From positions 142,280 to 206,279 of the forward strand of contig NZ_JASGBJ010000004.1 in assembly GCF_030053415.1 (NCBI RefSeq): a stretch of DNA of 64,000 nucleotides. The letters are read 5' to 3'. A program made the position numbers and the translations under genes. Position 1 is the stretch's first letter; every line of letters starts with the position of its first letter. Below, in pieces: positions 14,384-24,136 of this stretch. Source of the DNA: Marinobacter sp. CHS3-4. GTDB lineage: Bacteria; Pseudomonadota; Gammaproteobacteria; Pseudomonadales; Oleiphilaceae. The notes under the pieces are model-generated. The model saw nothing but the letters and a program-made list of their open reading frames with translations. It had not been told where the DNA came from and did not search any database.

Positions 14384-16044
14384 CAGGCCAGCTTCTTGTA
14401 CTTCATGCGCTGGGGTACCATCGCGGAGTCCCCTTTACGCTTCTTGTGGTCTTCGTCGTATTCACTGAAGTTGCCCTCGAAGTAAACCACTTCGCCGTCG
14501 TCCTCAAACGCCAGGATATGGGTCGCCACGCGGTCGAGGAACCAGCGGTCGTGCGAGATCACCAGGGCAGATCCGGGGAAGTTCAGCAATGCTTCTTCCA
14601 GCGCTCGCAAGGTTTCAACGTCCAGATCGTTGGTTGGTTCGTCCAACAGCAGAACGTTGCCGCCTTCCTTGAGCAGTTTTGCCAGGTGCAGACGGTTACG
14701 CTCACCGCCGGAGAGGTCACCGACGCGCTTCTGCTGATCTGTTCCCTTGAAGTTGAAGCGGCCCACATAGGCGCGCGAGGGTGTCTCGTAGTTGCCTATT
14801 TTAATGATGTCATTGCCGTCACTGAGCTCTTCCCAAACCGTGTTGTCGCCATTCAGGTCGCGCATCTGGTCCACATAGGCAAGCTTTACGGTCTCACCCA
14901 CGACGATGCTGCCGGAATCGGGTTTGTCGTACCCGGCAATCATGCGGAACAACGTTGATTTACCGGCACCGTTACCGCCGATAATGCCCACAATGGCGCC
15001 CGGTGGCACGCTGAACGAGACATCTTCGTACAATAGGCGGTCGTCAAAGGATTTGCTGATGCCGTCCACCTCGATGACCTTGTCGCCCAGGCGAGGACCG
15101 GGCGGAATGTATAGTTCGTTGGTTTCGTTGCGCTTCTGGAATTCCTGAGAGCTCATTTCCTCGAAGCGGGCCAGTCGGGCCTTGCTCTTGGACTGACGCC
15201 CCTTGGCGTTACTGCGAACCCACTCCAGCTCGTGCTTGATGGTCTTCTGGCGAGAAGCCTCCTGCTTTGCCTCAACTTCAAGGCGCTTTTCCTTGTTTTC
15301 CAGCCACTGGCTGTAGTTGCCCTCGAACGGGATGCCCTGGCCGCGGTCCAGTTCCAGAATCCAGCCAGCAACGTTGTCCAGGAAGTAACGGTCGTGGGTA
15401 ATGGCTACCACGGTGCCCGAGTAGTCGTGCAGAAAACGCTCCAGCCAGGCCACAGATTCAGCATCCAGGTGGTTCGTTGGCTCGTCCAGCAGTAGCATGT
15501 CCGGGCCGGACAGCAGTAGGCGACAGAGTGCGACACGGCGACGCTCGCCGCCGGACAGGTTTTTCACCATGGCATCCCACGGTGGGAGGCGCAGCGCGTC
15601 CGCCGCGACTTCCATCTTGCGCTCGATATCATGGCCGTCGGTGGCCTGGATCAAAGCTTCCAGCTCGCCCTGGCGCTTGGCCAGTGCGTCGAAGTCGGCA
15701 TCCGGTTCCGCGTAATCTGCGTACACCTGATCCAGTTCCGCCAAAGCCTCATGAACGCTGGCGACTGCCTCATCAACGATTTCCTTGACGGTTTTGGAGT
15801 CGTCCAGCTCGGGCTCCTGGGGAAGGTAACCGACATTGATGCCGGGCTGCGGCCGGGCCTCGCCAATGTAATCTTCGTCAATGCCCGCCATAATGCGCAG
15901 AAGGGTGGACTTACCTGCGCCATTGAGGCCGAGAACACCGATTTTGGCGCCTGGGAAGAAACTCAGGGAAATATCTTTGAGAATTTCGCGTTTTGGCGGG
16001 ACAACCTTGCCAACGCGGTTCATGGTGTAAACGTACTGGGCCAT
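14383..16044 (-). CDS. ettA: Energy-dependent translational throttle protein EttA
   Basis: ABC-F ATPase that binds the ribosomal E site and gates translation according to ADP/ATP. The 553 residues carry two nucleotide-binding domains, with P-loops GLNGAGKST (about 39-47) and GGNGAGKST (about 350), two LSGGER signatures, and a linker with the PtIM arm between them. No membrane segments are present. The N-terminus MAQYVYTMNRVGKVVPPKR is characteristic of EttA rather than other ABC-F members. It is transcribed away from glyA; no clear promoter was found in the 267-bp gap. Confidence 0.97.
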   Translation of the reverse strand: MAQYVYTMNRVGKVVPPKREILKDISLSFFPGAKIGVLGLNGAGKSTLLRIMAGIDEDYIGEARPQPGINVGYLPQEPELDDSKTVKEIVDEAVASVHEALAELDQVYADYAEPDADFDALAKRQGELEALIQATDGHDIERKMEVAADALRLPPWDAMVKNLSGGERRRVALCRLLLSGPDMLLLDEPTNHLDAESVAWLERFLHDYSGTVVAITHDRYFLDNVAGWILELDRGQGIPFEGNYSQWLENKEKRLEVEAKQEASRQKTIKHELEWVRSNAKGRQSKSKARLARFEEMSSQEFQKRNETNELYIPPGPRLGDKVIEVDGISKSFDDRLLYEDVSFSVPPGAIVGIIGGNGAGKSTLFRMIAGYDKPDSGSIVVGETVKLAYVDQMRDLNGDNTVWEELSDGNDIIKIGNYETPSRAYVGRFNFKGTDQQKRVGDLSGGERNRLHLAKLLKEGGNVLLLDEPTNDLDVETLRALEEALLNFPGSALVISHDRWFLDRVATHILAFEDDGEVVYFEGNFSEYDEDHKKRKGDSAMVPQRMKYKKLA

Positions 16045-16311
16045 AAAGGCGGCTTCCTCTGGTCTGAATTCGCGTTTGAATTTTAGTCTGGAGCTGGGGC
16101 CACTAAGGGAATCATTGAATAACTGAGTACCGTAGCGAAACCGCCTGGCTATGGCAATCGGCGTCTTGATGTCAGGGTTGCTTCAAATAGCCGATGTGTC
16201 GGTATCTACGGAACGCCTAAACAATGTCCAAAGGATGATTTTGCACCCGTTTGTAAGCTAGAATAGGCGCCCATTTTTCAGGGCAGCTAAGCACATAGAG
16301 GCAGCGCATCC

Positions 16312-17568
16312 ATGTTTAATCGTGATATGAAAATCGCCGGCTACGACGACGAACTCTGGAACGCCATGCAGGCGGAAACCGAGCGGCAGGAAGCTCACAT
16401 TGAGTTGATCGCTTCGGAAAACTACACCAGCCCACGGGTAATGGAAGCGCAGGGCAGCGTGCTGACCAACAAGTACGCTGAGGGTTACCCTGGCAAGCGC
16501 TATTACGGTGGCTGTGAGTTTGTTGATATTGCCGAAGATCTGGCCATCAATCGTGCCAAGGAGCTGTTTGGCGCGGCCTACGCCAACGTGCAGCCGCACT
16601 CTGGTTCGCAGGCGAACTCAGCCGTCTTCATGGCATTGCTCAAGCCGGGCGATACCGTTCTGGGCATGAGCCTGGCCCACGGCGGTCACCTCACTCACGG
16701 TGCCAGTGTTAACTTCTCTGGCAAGATCTACAACGCCGTTCAGTACGGTATCGACAACGACACCGGCCTGATCGACTACGACGACGTTGAGCGTCTTGCG
16801 CTGGAACACAAGCCAAAGATGATCATTGCCGGTTTCTCTGCCTACTCTCAGGCGCTGGACTTTGCCCGTTTCCGTGAGATTGCGGACAAAGTGGATGCTT
16901 ACCTGTTTGTCGATATGGCTCACGTTGCCGGTCTGGTTGCCGCTGGCGTTTATCCTGACCCTGTGCCGCATGCCCATGTGGTTGCTACGACCACCCACAA
17001 GACGCTGCGCGGTCCTCGTGGTGGTCTGATCCTGGCCTGCGACGATGCCGATCTTCAGAAAAAGCTGAACTCTGCGGTATTCCCGGGCGGTCAGGGTGGC
17101 CCCTTGATGCACGTGATCGCGGCTAAAGCGGTTTGCTTCAAGGAAGCCATGAGCGATGAATTCAAGGCTTATCAGCAGCAGGTCATCAAGAACGCAAAAG
17201 CAATGGCCGACGTCTTCATTTCCAGAGGTTATGACGTCATTTCCGGCGGCACCGAGAACCATTTGTTCCTGGTCAGTCTGATCAAGCAGGACATTACCGG
17301 AAAAGACGCAGATGCGGCTCTGGGTAAGGCGCACATCACTGTTAACAAGAATGCGGTGCCGAACGATCCGCGTTCTCCGTTTGTGACGTCTGGCCTTCGC
17401 ATCGGTACGCCAGCGGTCACTACTCGTGGCTTTGGCGAATCCGAGTGTCGCGATCTGGCGGGCTGGATGTGTGATGTTCTCGATAACCTTGAAGACGAAG
17501 GCGTTAACAACCGTGTGCGAGAGCAGGTAGAAGCCCTGTGCAAGCGTTTTCCGGTGTATGCCGGTTAA
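16312..17568 (+). CDS. glyA: Serine hydroxymethyltransferase
   Basis: PLP enzyme that interconverts serine and glycine and supplies one-carbon units to tetrahydrofolate. The 418-residue length is standard. The PLP lysine lies in [12 protein letters not shown] (about Lys229), and the N-terminal [19 protein letters not shown] signature is intact. A TAGAAT at 16259-16264 in the upstream gap is a possible -10, but no convincing -35 accompanies it. A perfect hairpin follows the stop codon. Confidence 0.98.
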   Translation: MFNRDMKIAGYDDELWNAMQAETERQEAHIELIASENYTSPRVMEAQGSVLTNKYAEGYPGKRYYGGCEFVDIAEDLAINRAKELFGAAYANVQPHSGSQANSAVFMALLKPGDTVLGMSLAHGGHLTHGASVNFSGKIYNAVQYGIDNDTGLIDYDDVERLALEHKPKMIIAGFSAYSQALDFARFREIADKVDAYLFVDMAHVAGLVAAGVYPDPVPHAHVVATTTHKTLRGPRGGLILACDDADLQKKLNSAVFPGGQGGPLMHVIAAKAVCFKEAMSDEFKAYQQQVIKNAKAMADVFISRGYDVISGGTENHLFLVSLIKQDITGKDADAALGKAHITVNKNAVPNDPRSPFVTSGLRIGTPAVTTRGFGESECRDLAGWMCDVLDNLEDEGVNNRVREQVEALCKRFPVYAG

Positions 17569-17583
17569 TCAGGCCTGAGCCAG

Positions 17584-17620
17584 CCATCGTGAAAGGGGCA
17601 ATCCTTTCACGATGGTCTTT
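17584..17620 (+). terminator. 13-bp perfect hairpin after glyA, probable terminator
   Basis: CCATCGTGAAAGG (17584-17596) and CCTTTCACGATGG (17603-17615) are perfect reverse complements around a 6-base loop. The following TCTTT is only a weak T tract. It lies 15 bp after the glyA stop and 20 bp before nrdR, so it may be a partial terminator or an RNA-stabilising 3' hairpin. Confidence 0.6.
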
Positions 17621-17634
17621 CGGAGTTCCGACTT

Positions 17635-18153
17635 ATGCATTGTCCTTTCTGTGGTGAAGCGGATACCAAGGTGATTGATTCTCGGCTGGTGGCTGAGGGC
17701 GATCAGGTGCGTCGTCGCAGGGAGTGTCTGTCCTGTCGGGAGCGGTTTACCACCTTCGAATCCGCCGAACTGGTGATGCCAAGAGTCGTTAAGCAAGACG
17801 GGACTCGCCAGCCCTTTGACGAGGAGAAACTCCGGTCGGGTTTGATGAAGGCGCTGGAAAAGCGCCCGGTAAGCATTGAAGAAATCGAAGCGTCGCTGAA
17901 TCGTATCAAGTTTCGTCTCCGGGCTACGGGCGAGCGCGAAATCAAATCGATGCACCTCGGCGAAGAAGTCATGACCGAACTTCGCCAGCTCGATAAGGTT
18001 GCCTACGTTCGCTTTGCTTCCGTGTATCGGAGCTTTCAGGACATTAACGAGTTCAAGGAAGAAATTGAGCGACTGTCTGCAAATTCAGGCGAAGACCCCG
18101 TGGATGTCGCCAAAGTGTTGGCCGACACACCGCCAACCAAGGGCAATGCATGA
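17635..18153 (+). CDS. nrdR: Transcriptional repressor NrdR
   Basis: Represses ribonucleotide reductase genes according to ATP/dATP bound by its ATP-cone. The 172-residue protein has a zinc ribbon with Cys3, Cys6, Cys31 and Cys34, the RRRREC segment, and the ATP-cone starting near [19 protein letters not shown]. The 3' end overlaps ribD by four bases. nrdR followed by riboflavin genes and nusB is the usual gammaproteobacterial arrangement. No NrdR box was searched for systematically. Confidence 0.97.
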   Translation: MHCPFCGEADTKVIDSRLVAEGDQVRRRRECLSCRERFTTFESAELVMPRVVKQDGTRQPFDEEKLRSGLMKALEKRPVSIEEIEASLNRIKFRLRATGEREIKSMHLGEEVMTELRQLDKVAYVRFASVYRSFQDINEFKEEIERLSANSGEDPVDVAKVLADTPPTKGNA

Positions 18154-19265
18154 CAGATCGCCAGGACACGGCTTTTATGGCCCGCGCCGTGCAGCTTGCG
18201 TGGCGCGGGCGGTATTCCACGCACCCGAATCCCAGGGTGGGGTGCGTGATTGCCAAAGGCGACAGGATTCTTGGCGAAGGTTGGCATGAGCGAGCCGGTG
18301 AAGCCCACGCAGAAATTCAGGCGCTGAGTAAGGCGGGCCCGGATGCCCGCGGTGCAACGGCTTACGTCACTCTTGAGCCATGCAGCCATTTTGGCCGAAC
18401 GCCGCCTTGCGCCAAGGCACTGGTTGAGGCCGGCGTGGCGCAGGTGCACGCCGCTACCGAAGATCCCAATCCGTCGGTATCCGGCAGAGGCCTGGATATG
18501 CTGCGAGATGCAGGCGTTCATGTGACCACTGGATTGTTAGCAGACGAAGCCATGCGCCTCAATCCTGGCTTTATGAAGCGAATGAACACCGGGCGGCCGT
18601 TTGTACGATTGAAAATGGCCGCAAGCCTGGATGGCAGAACGGCTATGGCCTCTGGCGAAAGCCAGTGGATAACGGGAGCTCAGGCCCGGCAGGATGTCCA
18701 GCGCCTCAGGGCCATTAGTGACGCCATTCTGACGGGGGTCGGCACTGTGCTGGCGGACGACCCCTCATTGACGGTTCGTAGGGATGAGCTGGGAGATATC
18801 GGCGATGCCACAGAGCCTTCCCGTCAGCCACTGCGAGTTATTGCAGACAGGGATGCCAGGACACCAGCCTCCGCCAAAATTTTGCGCGGCGGCAATGTGC
18901 AGGTTTACTGCGCATCACCGACCCTGAGTACGTCGCCGGCTCAGGATCTGGCCGCACTGGGCATCAGTCTCGGTGGTGTGGCCTGGAGGGAAAACGGCAT
19001 AGATCTGCGGGAGCTATTGGATTCCCTTGGCGAACTGGGCATCAATGAATTGCTGGTAGAGGCGGGCCCCACGCTTGCGGGCACCTTTATCGACGAAGGA
19101 CTGGTCGACGAACTCTGGTTGTATCAAGCGCCGGTGTTCCTGGGGAGTACGGGCAGGCCAACGGCGCATCTGCCATTGGAATCCATGGCCGATAAAGTGC
19201 AATGGAAGGTGCTTGATCGTCGTCAGATCGGAGTGGATCAACGGCTGATCCTCGCGCCTGCTTAA
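18150..19265 (+). CDS. ribD: Bifunctional riboflavin deaminase/reductase RibD
   Basis: Catalyses two successive steps of riboflavin synthesis. The N-terminal deaminase domain has the zinc motif His53-Ala-Glu55 and Cys78/Cys87 in [11 protein letters not shown]. The C-terminal NADPH-dependent reductase domain begins near [17 protein letters not shown] and contains [13 protein letters not shown]. The 371-residue length is normal. The start overlaps the nrdR stop (ATGA). The next gene is ribB, only 68 bp on, with no riboflavin synthase gene between them. Confidence 0.97.
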   Translation: MTDRQDTAFMARAVQLAWRGRYSTHPNPRVGCVIAKGDRILGEGWHERAGEAHAEIQALSKAGPDARGATAYVTLEPCSHFGRTPPCAKALVEAGVAQVHAATEDPNPSVSGRGLDMLRDAGVHVTTGLLADEAMRLNPGFMKRMNTGRPFVRLKMAASLDGRTAMASGESQWITGAQARQDVQRLRAISDAILTGVGTVLADDPSLTVRRDELGDIGDATEPSRQPLRVIADRDARTPASAKILRGGNVQVYCASPTLSTSPAQDLAALGISLGGVAWRENGIDLRELLDSLGELGINELLVEAGPTLAGTFIDEGLVDELWLYQAPVFLGSTGRPTAHLPLESMADKVQWKVLDRRQIGVDQRLILAPA

Positions 19266-19333
19266 CTGGCACAAATTCATGGCCCGCTGATGTCCTATGA
19301 TTGGGCGGCGGACCAATAAGGTACTGACACAGT

Positions 19334-20449
19334 ATGGCACTGAACAGCATTGAAGAGATCATAGAGGACATTCGTCAGGGCAAAATGGTGATTCTGATGG
19401 ATGACGAAGATCGTGAGAACGAAGGCGATCTGGTCATGGCGGCAGAATACTGCACGCCTGAAGCCATCAATTTCATGGCACGATTCGGCCGTGGGTTGAT
19501 CTGCATGCCGATGACACGTGAGCGGTGTGAACAGCTGGGCTTGCCTTTGATGGTGCAGCGCAATGCCTCCGGGTTCGGTACCAAGTTTACGCTGTCCATC
19601 GAGGCCACTGAAGGTGTGACCACGGGCATTTCTGCCGCCGACCGTGCTCGTACCGTGCAGGCCGCTGTTGCCCGGGATGCGAAAGCGTCCGACCTGGTGC
19701 AGCCGGGACACATTTTCCCGCTGATGTCCGATCCGGGCGGCGTTCTCAGTCGGGCAGGACACACAGAAGCGTCCTGCGATCTGGCGGCGCTGGCAGGCTC
19801 TGAACCCGCCGGTGTGATCTGTGAAATCATGAACGATGATGGCTCCATGGCCCGGCGCGAAGATCTGGAGCGTTTCGCCGAAGAGCATGGCTTGAAGATT
19901 GGCACCATCGCCGACCTGATCCACTACCGCACCATGAATGAAAGAACCATTGAGTGCGTTGAACAGAATGATCTGGATACTGAATACGGTGTGTTCAATC
20001 TTCGCACCTACCGAGACACGGTACAGGGTTCTACCCATCTGGCCATGGTGATGGGTGACGTAAAGGCCGAAGAGCCGACCCTGGTGCGAGTGCACATTAC
20101 GGATACGCTCAGAGATCTTCTGGGCGCACGACGGGCTGATTCTCGCAGCTGGCCGCTGCATCACGCGCTGGAGAAAGTCGCGTCTGAGGGCAAGGGCGTG
20201 GTGGTGCTTCTCAACAGTGCCGAAGACAGCTATAACCTGGAAGATCGTATCCAGGAATTTTTCGAGAAGAACAGTGGTTCCGCTGCGAAAGGCAGTTCCG
20301 GTGTCTACTTCACGGTAGGAACAGGCTCGCAGATCCTGCGTGATCTGGGCGTTGGTAAAATGCGCCTGCTGAGCCCACCGATCAAGTTTTCCGCGATTTC
20401 CGGCTTTGATCTGGAAGTGGTGGAGTACGTGCCTTACAGCCCACAATGA
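19334..20449 (+). CDS. ribB: 3,4-dihydroxy-2-butanone 4-phosphate synthase with degenerate GTP cyclohydrolase II domain
   Basis: The N-terminal half (about 1-200) is a full RibB domain that makes dihydroxybutanone phosphate from ribulose 5-phosphate: [23 protein letters not shown] and the HTEASCDLA region are present. The C-terminal half resembles GTP cyclohydrolase II (RibA), but the zinc-binding segment, normally with three cysteines after VRVH, reads [17 protein letters not shown] with no cysteine. It therefore probably lacks cyclohydrolase activity. Such fusions with a broken RibA half are known in Proteobacteria (called RibBX). The 68-bp gap upstream is too short for an FMN riboswitch. 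Confidence 0.93.
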   Translation: MALNSIEEIIEDIRQGKMVILMDDEDRENEGDLVMAAEYCTPEAINFMARFGRGLICMPMTRERCEQLGLPLMVQRNASGFGTKFTLSIEATEGVTTGISAADRARTVQAAVARDAKASDLVQPGHIFPLMSDPGGVLSRAGHTEASCDLAALAGSEPAGVICEIMNDDGSMARREDLERFAEEHGLKIGTIADLIHYRTMNERTIECVEQNDLDTEYGVFNLRTYRDTVQGSTHLAMVMGDVKAEEPTLVRVHITDTLRDLLGARRADSRSWPLHHALEKVASEGKGVVVLLNSAEDSYNLEDRIQEFFEKNSGSAAKGSSGVYFTVGTGSQILRDLGVGKMRLLSPPIKFSAISGFDLEVVEYVPYSPQ

Positions 20450-20502
20450 AATAACCATGTGGCGCCTGATAGACCAGTGGCGCCGCACTGAAGGAGCCTT
20501 GC

Positions 20503-20979
20503 ATGGCAGATGTAAAAGTAATTGAAGGTGATTTTAAGCAGTGCAGTGGTCACTACGCACTGGTCGTTGGCCGTTTTAACGGTTTTGTTGTAGAAAGTCT
20601 GGTTGAAGGTGCATTGGATACTCTGCGTCGCCACGGCATTGCCGACTCAGACATTACCCTGATTCGAGTGCCTGGCGCTTACGAGATGCCGCTGGCTGTG
20701 AAGCGTGTTGCCGAGAGTGGGAACTACGACGCCATCATCGCCCTGGGTGCGGTGATCAGGGGCGGAACGCCACACTTCGACTACGTTGCCGGTGAGGCCT
20801 CAAGCGGTCTTGGTGCTGTGAGTCTGGATACCAATGTGCCAGTAACTTTTGGAGTGCTGACGGTGGATTCCATTGAACAGGCGATCGAGCGTTCAGGTAC
20901 CAAAGCCGGTAATAAAGGTGCGGAAGCCGCCGTTACCGCACTGGAGATGGTCAGTCTGTTCAATAAGCTGGGTGATTAA
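20503..20979 (+). CDS. ribH: 6,7-dimethyl-8-ribityllumazine synthase
   Basis: Condenses the pyrimidine from RibD with the four-carbon unit from RibB to give lumazine, the precursor of riboflavin. The 158-residue protein has [13 protein letters not shown] and [20 protein letters not shown], which include the catalytic His and substrate residues. AAGGAG precedes the ATG. The gap before it contains two GGCGCC copies that could form a small hairpin (about 20461-20486). The stop overlaps the nusB start by one base (TAATG). Confidence 0.98.
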   Translation: MADVKVIEGDFKQCSGHYALVVGRFNGFVVESLVEGALDTLRRHGIADSDITLIRVPGAYEMPLAVKRVAESGNYDAIIALGAVIRGGTPHFDYVAGEASSGLGAVSLDTNVPVTFGVLTVDSIEQAIERSGTKAGNKGAEAAVTALEMVSLFNKLGD

Positions 20980-21455
20980 TGAGCGCCTCTGACGAACACA
21001 CAGAACAGCCTGCAACGTCCGGGCAACCGAAAGCTGGCGATCGTCGCCGGGCCAGAGCGCTTGCGATGCAGGGGCTGTATCAGCGTCACTTTTCGAAAAG
21101 CTCGATCACTGACATTGAATCTGAATTCATGGTCGACAACGACATGTCCAAAGTTGATGCGGCCTACTTCCGGGACCTGCTCAGGGGTGTCCATCGCGAG
21201 CAGGAAACCTTGGACCGTATTATCGAGCCGTTTCTGGAGCGTCCGATCAACGAGGTTGATCCCATTGAGCTGGCGATCGTTCGCCTAGGTACCTATGAAC
21301 TCAAGTTCCGGCTGGACGTGCCTTACCGGGTGGTGATTAACGAAGGTATCGAAATGGCCAAAAAGTTTGGCGGTACCGAAGGGCACAAATTCGTCAACAG
21401 TCTGCTGGACAAGCTGGGTCATCGCCTGCGTTTGGCTGAGACTCGCCCACGCTGA
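20979..21455 (+). CDS. nusB: Transcription antitermination factor NusB
   Basis: Binds boxA RNA with S10 (NusE) and promotes antitermination in rRNA operons. The 158-residue protein has the family segments RARALAMQGLYQ near the N-terminus, ERPINEVDPIELAI and VINEGIEMAKKFGG towards the C-terminus. The first 20 residues are a polar extension. The start overlaps ribH and thiL begins directly after its stop, so ribH-nusB-thiL-pgpA are one transcription unit. Its target, a boxA, is visible at 63879-63891. Confidence 0.97.
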   Translation: MSASDEHTEQPATSGQPKAGDRRRARALAMQGLYQRHFSKSSITDIESEFMVDNDMSKVDAAYFRDLLRGVHREQETLDRIIEPFLERPINEVDPIELAIVRLGTYELKFRLDVPYRVVINEGIEMAKKFGGTEGHKFVNSLLDKLGHRLRLAETRPR

Positions 21456-22406
21456 ATGATGGGTGAATTCGAGCTGATTCGTCGGTTTTTCTATCCAGTC
21501 GCAAACGCTGAAGCGAAACCCGATGTTCTGCTGGGCCCAGGCGACGATTGCGCGATTCAGACAATTCCGGAAGGCCATGAACTGGTCTTTTCCATGGACA
21601 CTCTGGTCGAAGGCATTCACTTCCCCCACCAGTACACTGCGGAAAAACTGGGTTGGCGAAGTCTGGCTTCCGCGGCCAGTGATCTGGCCGCAATGGGCGC
21701 CACGCCCGTTTGCTTTACCCTTGCGCTGACCCTGCCAGAGGCTGATGTCGATTGGCTGCGCGCCTTTAGTAAAGGCTTGTCTGACGCGTCCCGACAGTTT
21801 GGTTTGGCACTCGTCGGTGGCGACACCACTCGCGGGCCACTCGCCCTGACCCTGCAGGTTCACGGAACCGTCCCCGCTGGAAGCGCAATACGTCGGTCGG
21901 GCGCGACATCCGGTGATCTGATTTGCGTGTCAGGTACTCTCGGCGATGCTGGCGCTGCGCTCGAATTTTTGCACCTGGAGTCGCCCACTCCGGAACAAGC
22001 CGATGTTCTGAACAGATACCACTTTCCCGAGCCCAAGCTGGCGTTGGGGCAGTCACTTCGGGGCGTTGCCACCGCTGCGATAGATATTTCCGATGGCCTC
22101 GTGTCTGATCTACGCCATCTGTTGCTTGCTTCAGGTGTTGCAGGACGAATAGCGCCAGAGACGCTTCCTTTATCAGAGGCTCTTGTCTCTCTGCGCGCCG
22201 ATGCCCGCGAGTTGGCTTTGTATTCCGGGGACGACTACGAGTTGTGCGTCACTCTATCTGAAGCGGCTTTAGCCGGTCTGCCGGAATGCATTAGAGAGCA
22301 GTTAACGACCATCGGTCGGGTTCACGACGGTGAAGGCCTGGGATTCGAAGGTTACGTCGAAGAGGGTCATGAGACTGGTTATGATCATTTTGGGAGTGTT
22401 GAATGA
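21456..22406 (+). CDS. thiL: Thiamine-monophosphate kinase
   Basis: Phosphorylates thiamine monophosphate to thiamine diphosphate, the active cofactor (used for example by IlvI here). The 316-residue protein has GPGDDCAI near the N-terminus, SMDTLVEGIHF, the GGDTTRG segment and AIDISDGLVSDL, typical of the PurM-like fold. The ATG follows the nusB stop without any spacer. The 3' end overlaps pgpA (ATGA). Confidence 0.97.
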   Translation: MMGEFELIRRFFYPVANAEAKPDVLLGPGDDCAIQTIPEGHELVFSMDTLVEGIHFPHQYTAEKLGWRSLASAASDLAAMGATPVCFTLALTLPEADVDWLRAFSKGLSDASRQFGLALVGGDTTRGPLALTLQVHGTVPAGSAIRRSGATSGDLICVSGTLGDAGAALEFLHLESPTPEQADVLNRYHFPEPKLALGQSLRGVATAAIDISDGLVSDLRHLLLASGVAGRIAPETLPLSEALVSLRADARELALYSGDDYELCVTLSEAALAGLPECIREQLTTIGRVHDGEGLGFEGYVEEGHETGYDHFGSVE

Positions 22407-22930
22407 ATCCAGGTGAAGACCGCACGGAACCGAAACTGACAGGACCGAATTTGCCTCCGGGCTTTCTAAAAGACCCGGTGCATCTGGCCGCCTTTGGTCT
22501 TGGTAGCGGAGCCGCTGCCAGAGCGCCCGGTACCTGGGGAAGCCTCGCCGCAATCCCGATCTGGCTTACGTTCGTGTGGCTGCCGCCAACGGCTTACTGG
22601 TTGGTTGTTGTGAGCGCGTTTCTGGTGGGCATCTGGCTGTGCGGGAAAACGGCAGAAGATCTCAAAGTCCATGACCATGGTGGCATTGTCTGGGACGAAT
22701 TCGTAGGGATGTGGATTGCTTTGGGGCTGTTTCCGGATAGCGTCTACGGTGTTTTTATGGCGTTCGCTCTTTTTCGTTTATTTGACATCGTCAAACCCTG
22801 GCCGATCAGTTGGTTCGACAGGCATTTACCGGGTGGCCTGGGTATCATGTTTGATGATGTGTTGGCAGGATTTATGGCGCTAGCAAGCCTGTTCGCCATT
22901 GACCGGTGGTTGATTCCGATCATTGTCTGA
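22403..22930 (+). CDS. pgpA: Phosphatidylglycerophosphatase A
   Basis: Dephosphorylates phosphatidylglycerophosphate to phosphatidylglycerol in the inner membrane. The 175-residue protein has the family signature GLGSGAAARAPGTWGSLAAIP followed by hydrophobic helices, the acidic segment HDHGGIVWDEFVGMW and a C-terminal FDDVLAGFMA. It overlaps the end of thiL by four bases. thiL-pgpA is a conserved pair in gammaproteobacteria. Confidence 0.95.
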   Translation: MNPGEDRTEPKLTGPNLPPGFLKDPVHLAAFGLGSGAAARAPGTWGSLAAIPIWLTFVWLPPTAYWLVVVSAFLVGIWLCGKTAEDLKVHDHGGIVWDEFVGMWIALGLFPDSVYGVFMAFALFRLFDIVKPWPISWFDRHLPGGLGIMFDDVLAGFMALASLFAIDRWLIPIIV

Positions 22931-22960
22931 ATGGTTGTTGAGTTGAGTTGCAGGTTCTGG

Positions 22961-23164
22961 TCAGTGAATCTGCTGTTCCTCGGGAAGCATCTTCACCACA
23001 TGCAAAAATCGCTTGAGCCCGATTTCCGCTCGCTCGCGTGAAGCAAAGGGACCACTGTCAAAACCTTCCCTGGTCGTGAAGTACCATTTACCGCCCACGC
23101 AGAAATAACGGCTACTGCGGAATGGGGTGGGGCCTTGCTCACCAGTTCGACGTTGCGTATCCAT
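22961..23164 (-). CDS. Small conserved protein of unknown function (DUF6316-like)
   Basis: A 67-residue protein, convergent with pgpA. The start at 23164 (MDTQRRTGEQGP) is supported by AGGAG about 6 bases upstream; the frame is open further upstream but without a ribosome site. The core has the pattern RSSRYFCVGGKWYFTTREGFDSGPFASRERAE, a short aromatic beta-hairpin motif followed by a helix. It resembles small proteins filed as DUF6316 in marine gammaproteobacteria and pseudomonads, but I assign this from memory. Function unknown. Confidence 0.68.
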   Translation of the reverse strand: MDTQRRTGEQGPTPFRSSRYFCVGGKWYFTTREGFDSGPFASRERAEIGLKRFLHVVKMLPEEQQIH

Positions 23165-23442
23165 TTTTACTCCTAAGCCCGACCTCTTTGGATATACAGA
23201 TGTTGGGCACTGCGACATTTCTTGCTTGATTGTATAAAATTAAATCAATTTCTGCTGAATTCAACATTTTTTTACATTTGTTTGTTCAGCAACCTTGATG
23301 GTTTACGGCCCGTTTCCGGTTCTGGTCTTGTTTTCGGCGGAATAAATGGCTGGTCTTGCCCTGATGCTCTGCTCTCGTCAGAATGCCTGTCTATCAAATC
23401 TATCGATCCAGTGTGTTCAAAACCAGCCAACAGGAAAATATC
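23165..23442. other. AT-rich divergent intergenic region
   Basis: 278 bp between the small minus-strand gene and the plus-strand lipoprotein gene. Around 23228-23245 it is strongly AT-rich with a TATAAA-like stretch that could serve as a -10. TGCTGAA and TTCAGCA (about 23253-23296) form an interrupted inverted repeat around a T-rich centre. Open frames here lack ribosome sites. No RNA gene was recognised. Confidence 0.5.
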
Positions 23443-24117
23443 ATGAAAAGGCGTCGGAATATTCTAAATGTAGAACGAACGTGGATTGCCGTTCTGGCAC
23501 TTGCATCGATTGTTCTGGCCTCCGGGTGCAGTACCGGCCCTTCCAGGATGCAGACATGGGAAGGCGATGCCCGGGATGCAGCCAATGTTGCCGTGCTGTC
23601 TCCCCCGAGCCCGATCAAGGTCAAGGAAGTAAATGGCCGGGAAATGGCAAGCTATCTGTTGGATGATCTGGAAGTGGACTATGAGCTTTTGCCTGGCAAA
23701 AACCAGATCGTGTTCACGCATAAAACCATCTGGTCGAAGCACGAAGCGGTGGATGATGGCGAATCCAAGGTCCATGTCGTTGAAACAGAACGACAGTCGG
23801 TCACCATCGACGCAAAAGCAGGTGAAACCTATCGTTTTGCCATTGATATGCCCGAAACCAAAAAGCAGGCAGAGGCTTTAATCAGCGATTTTTCGGTGGA
23901 TGTCACGAATTCGGTTGGCCAGGTCGTGGCTACCTCTACGCCCTGGACAGCGGCGGTCGCCCGTCAGTCTCCGGCGAGAGCCCCGGTTCCTGAATCTGGC
24001 CGCTCTGCGGATTCAGGAAATGTGGAGGCGGGGTCGACAATTGAACGACTCAAGTCGCTTTGGGGGCAGGCCTCTGAAGACGAGAAACGGGAATTTCTGC
24101 GTTGGGCGTTTGAATAG
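23443..24117 (+). CDS. Predicted lipoprotein, DUF2057-like
   Basis: A 224-residue protein with an N-terminal signal (MKRRRNIL... hydrophobic stretch) and lipobox LASGC, so Cys29 is probably lipidated. The ATG at 23443 follows AGGAAAA; an in-frame ATG at 23383 would put 20 polar residues before the signal peptide and is less likely. The middle (VNGREMASYLLDDLEVDYELLPGKNQIVFTHK) resembles the beta-rich YccT/DUF2057 family. The end is polar and helical. Function unknown; cell envelope location inferred from the lipobox. Confidence 0.72.
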   Translation: MKRRRNILNVERTWIAVLALASIVLASGCSTGPSRMQTWEGDARDAANVAVLSPPSPIKVKEVNGREMASYLLDDLEVDYELLPGKNQIVFTHKTIWSKHEAVDDGESKVHVVETERQSVTIDAKAGETYRFAIDMPETKKQAEALISDFSVDVTNSVGQVVATSTPWTAAVARQSPARAPVPESGRSADSGNVEAGSTIERLKSLWGQASEDEKREFLRWAFE

Positions 24118-24136
24118 ATCTGGAAAACCTTCTGAT

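Noticed and set aside
19266..19333. FMN riboswitch in front of ribB
   Set aside because: The gap is 68 bp, too short for the aptamer, and no conserved core is visible.
19295..20488. 397-codon minus-strand open frame over ribB
   Set aside because: Shadow of the ribB coding frame; composition is His/Gln-rich as expected of antisense reading.
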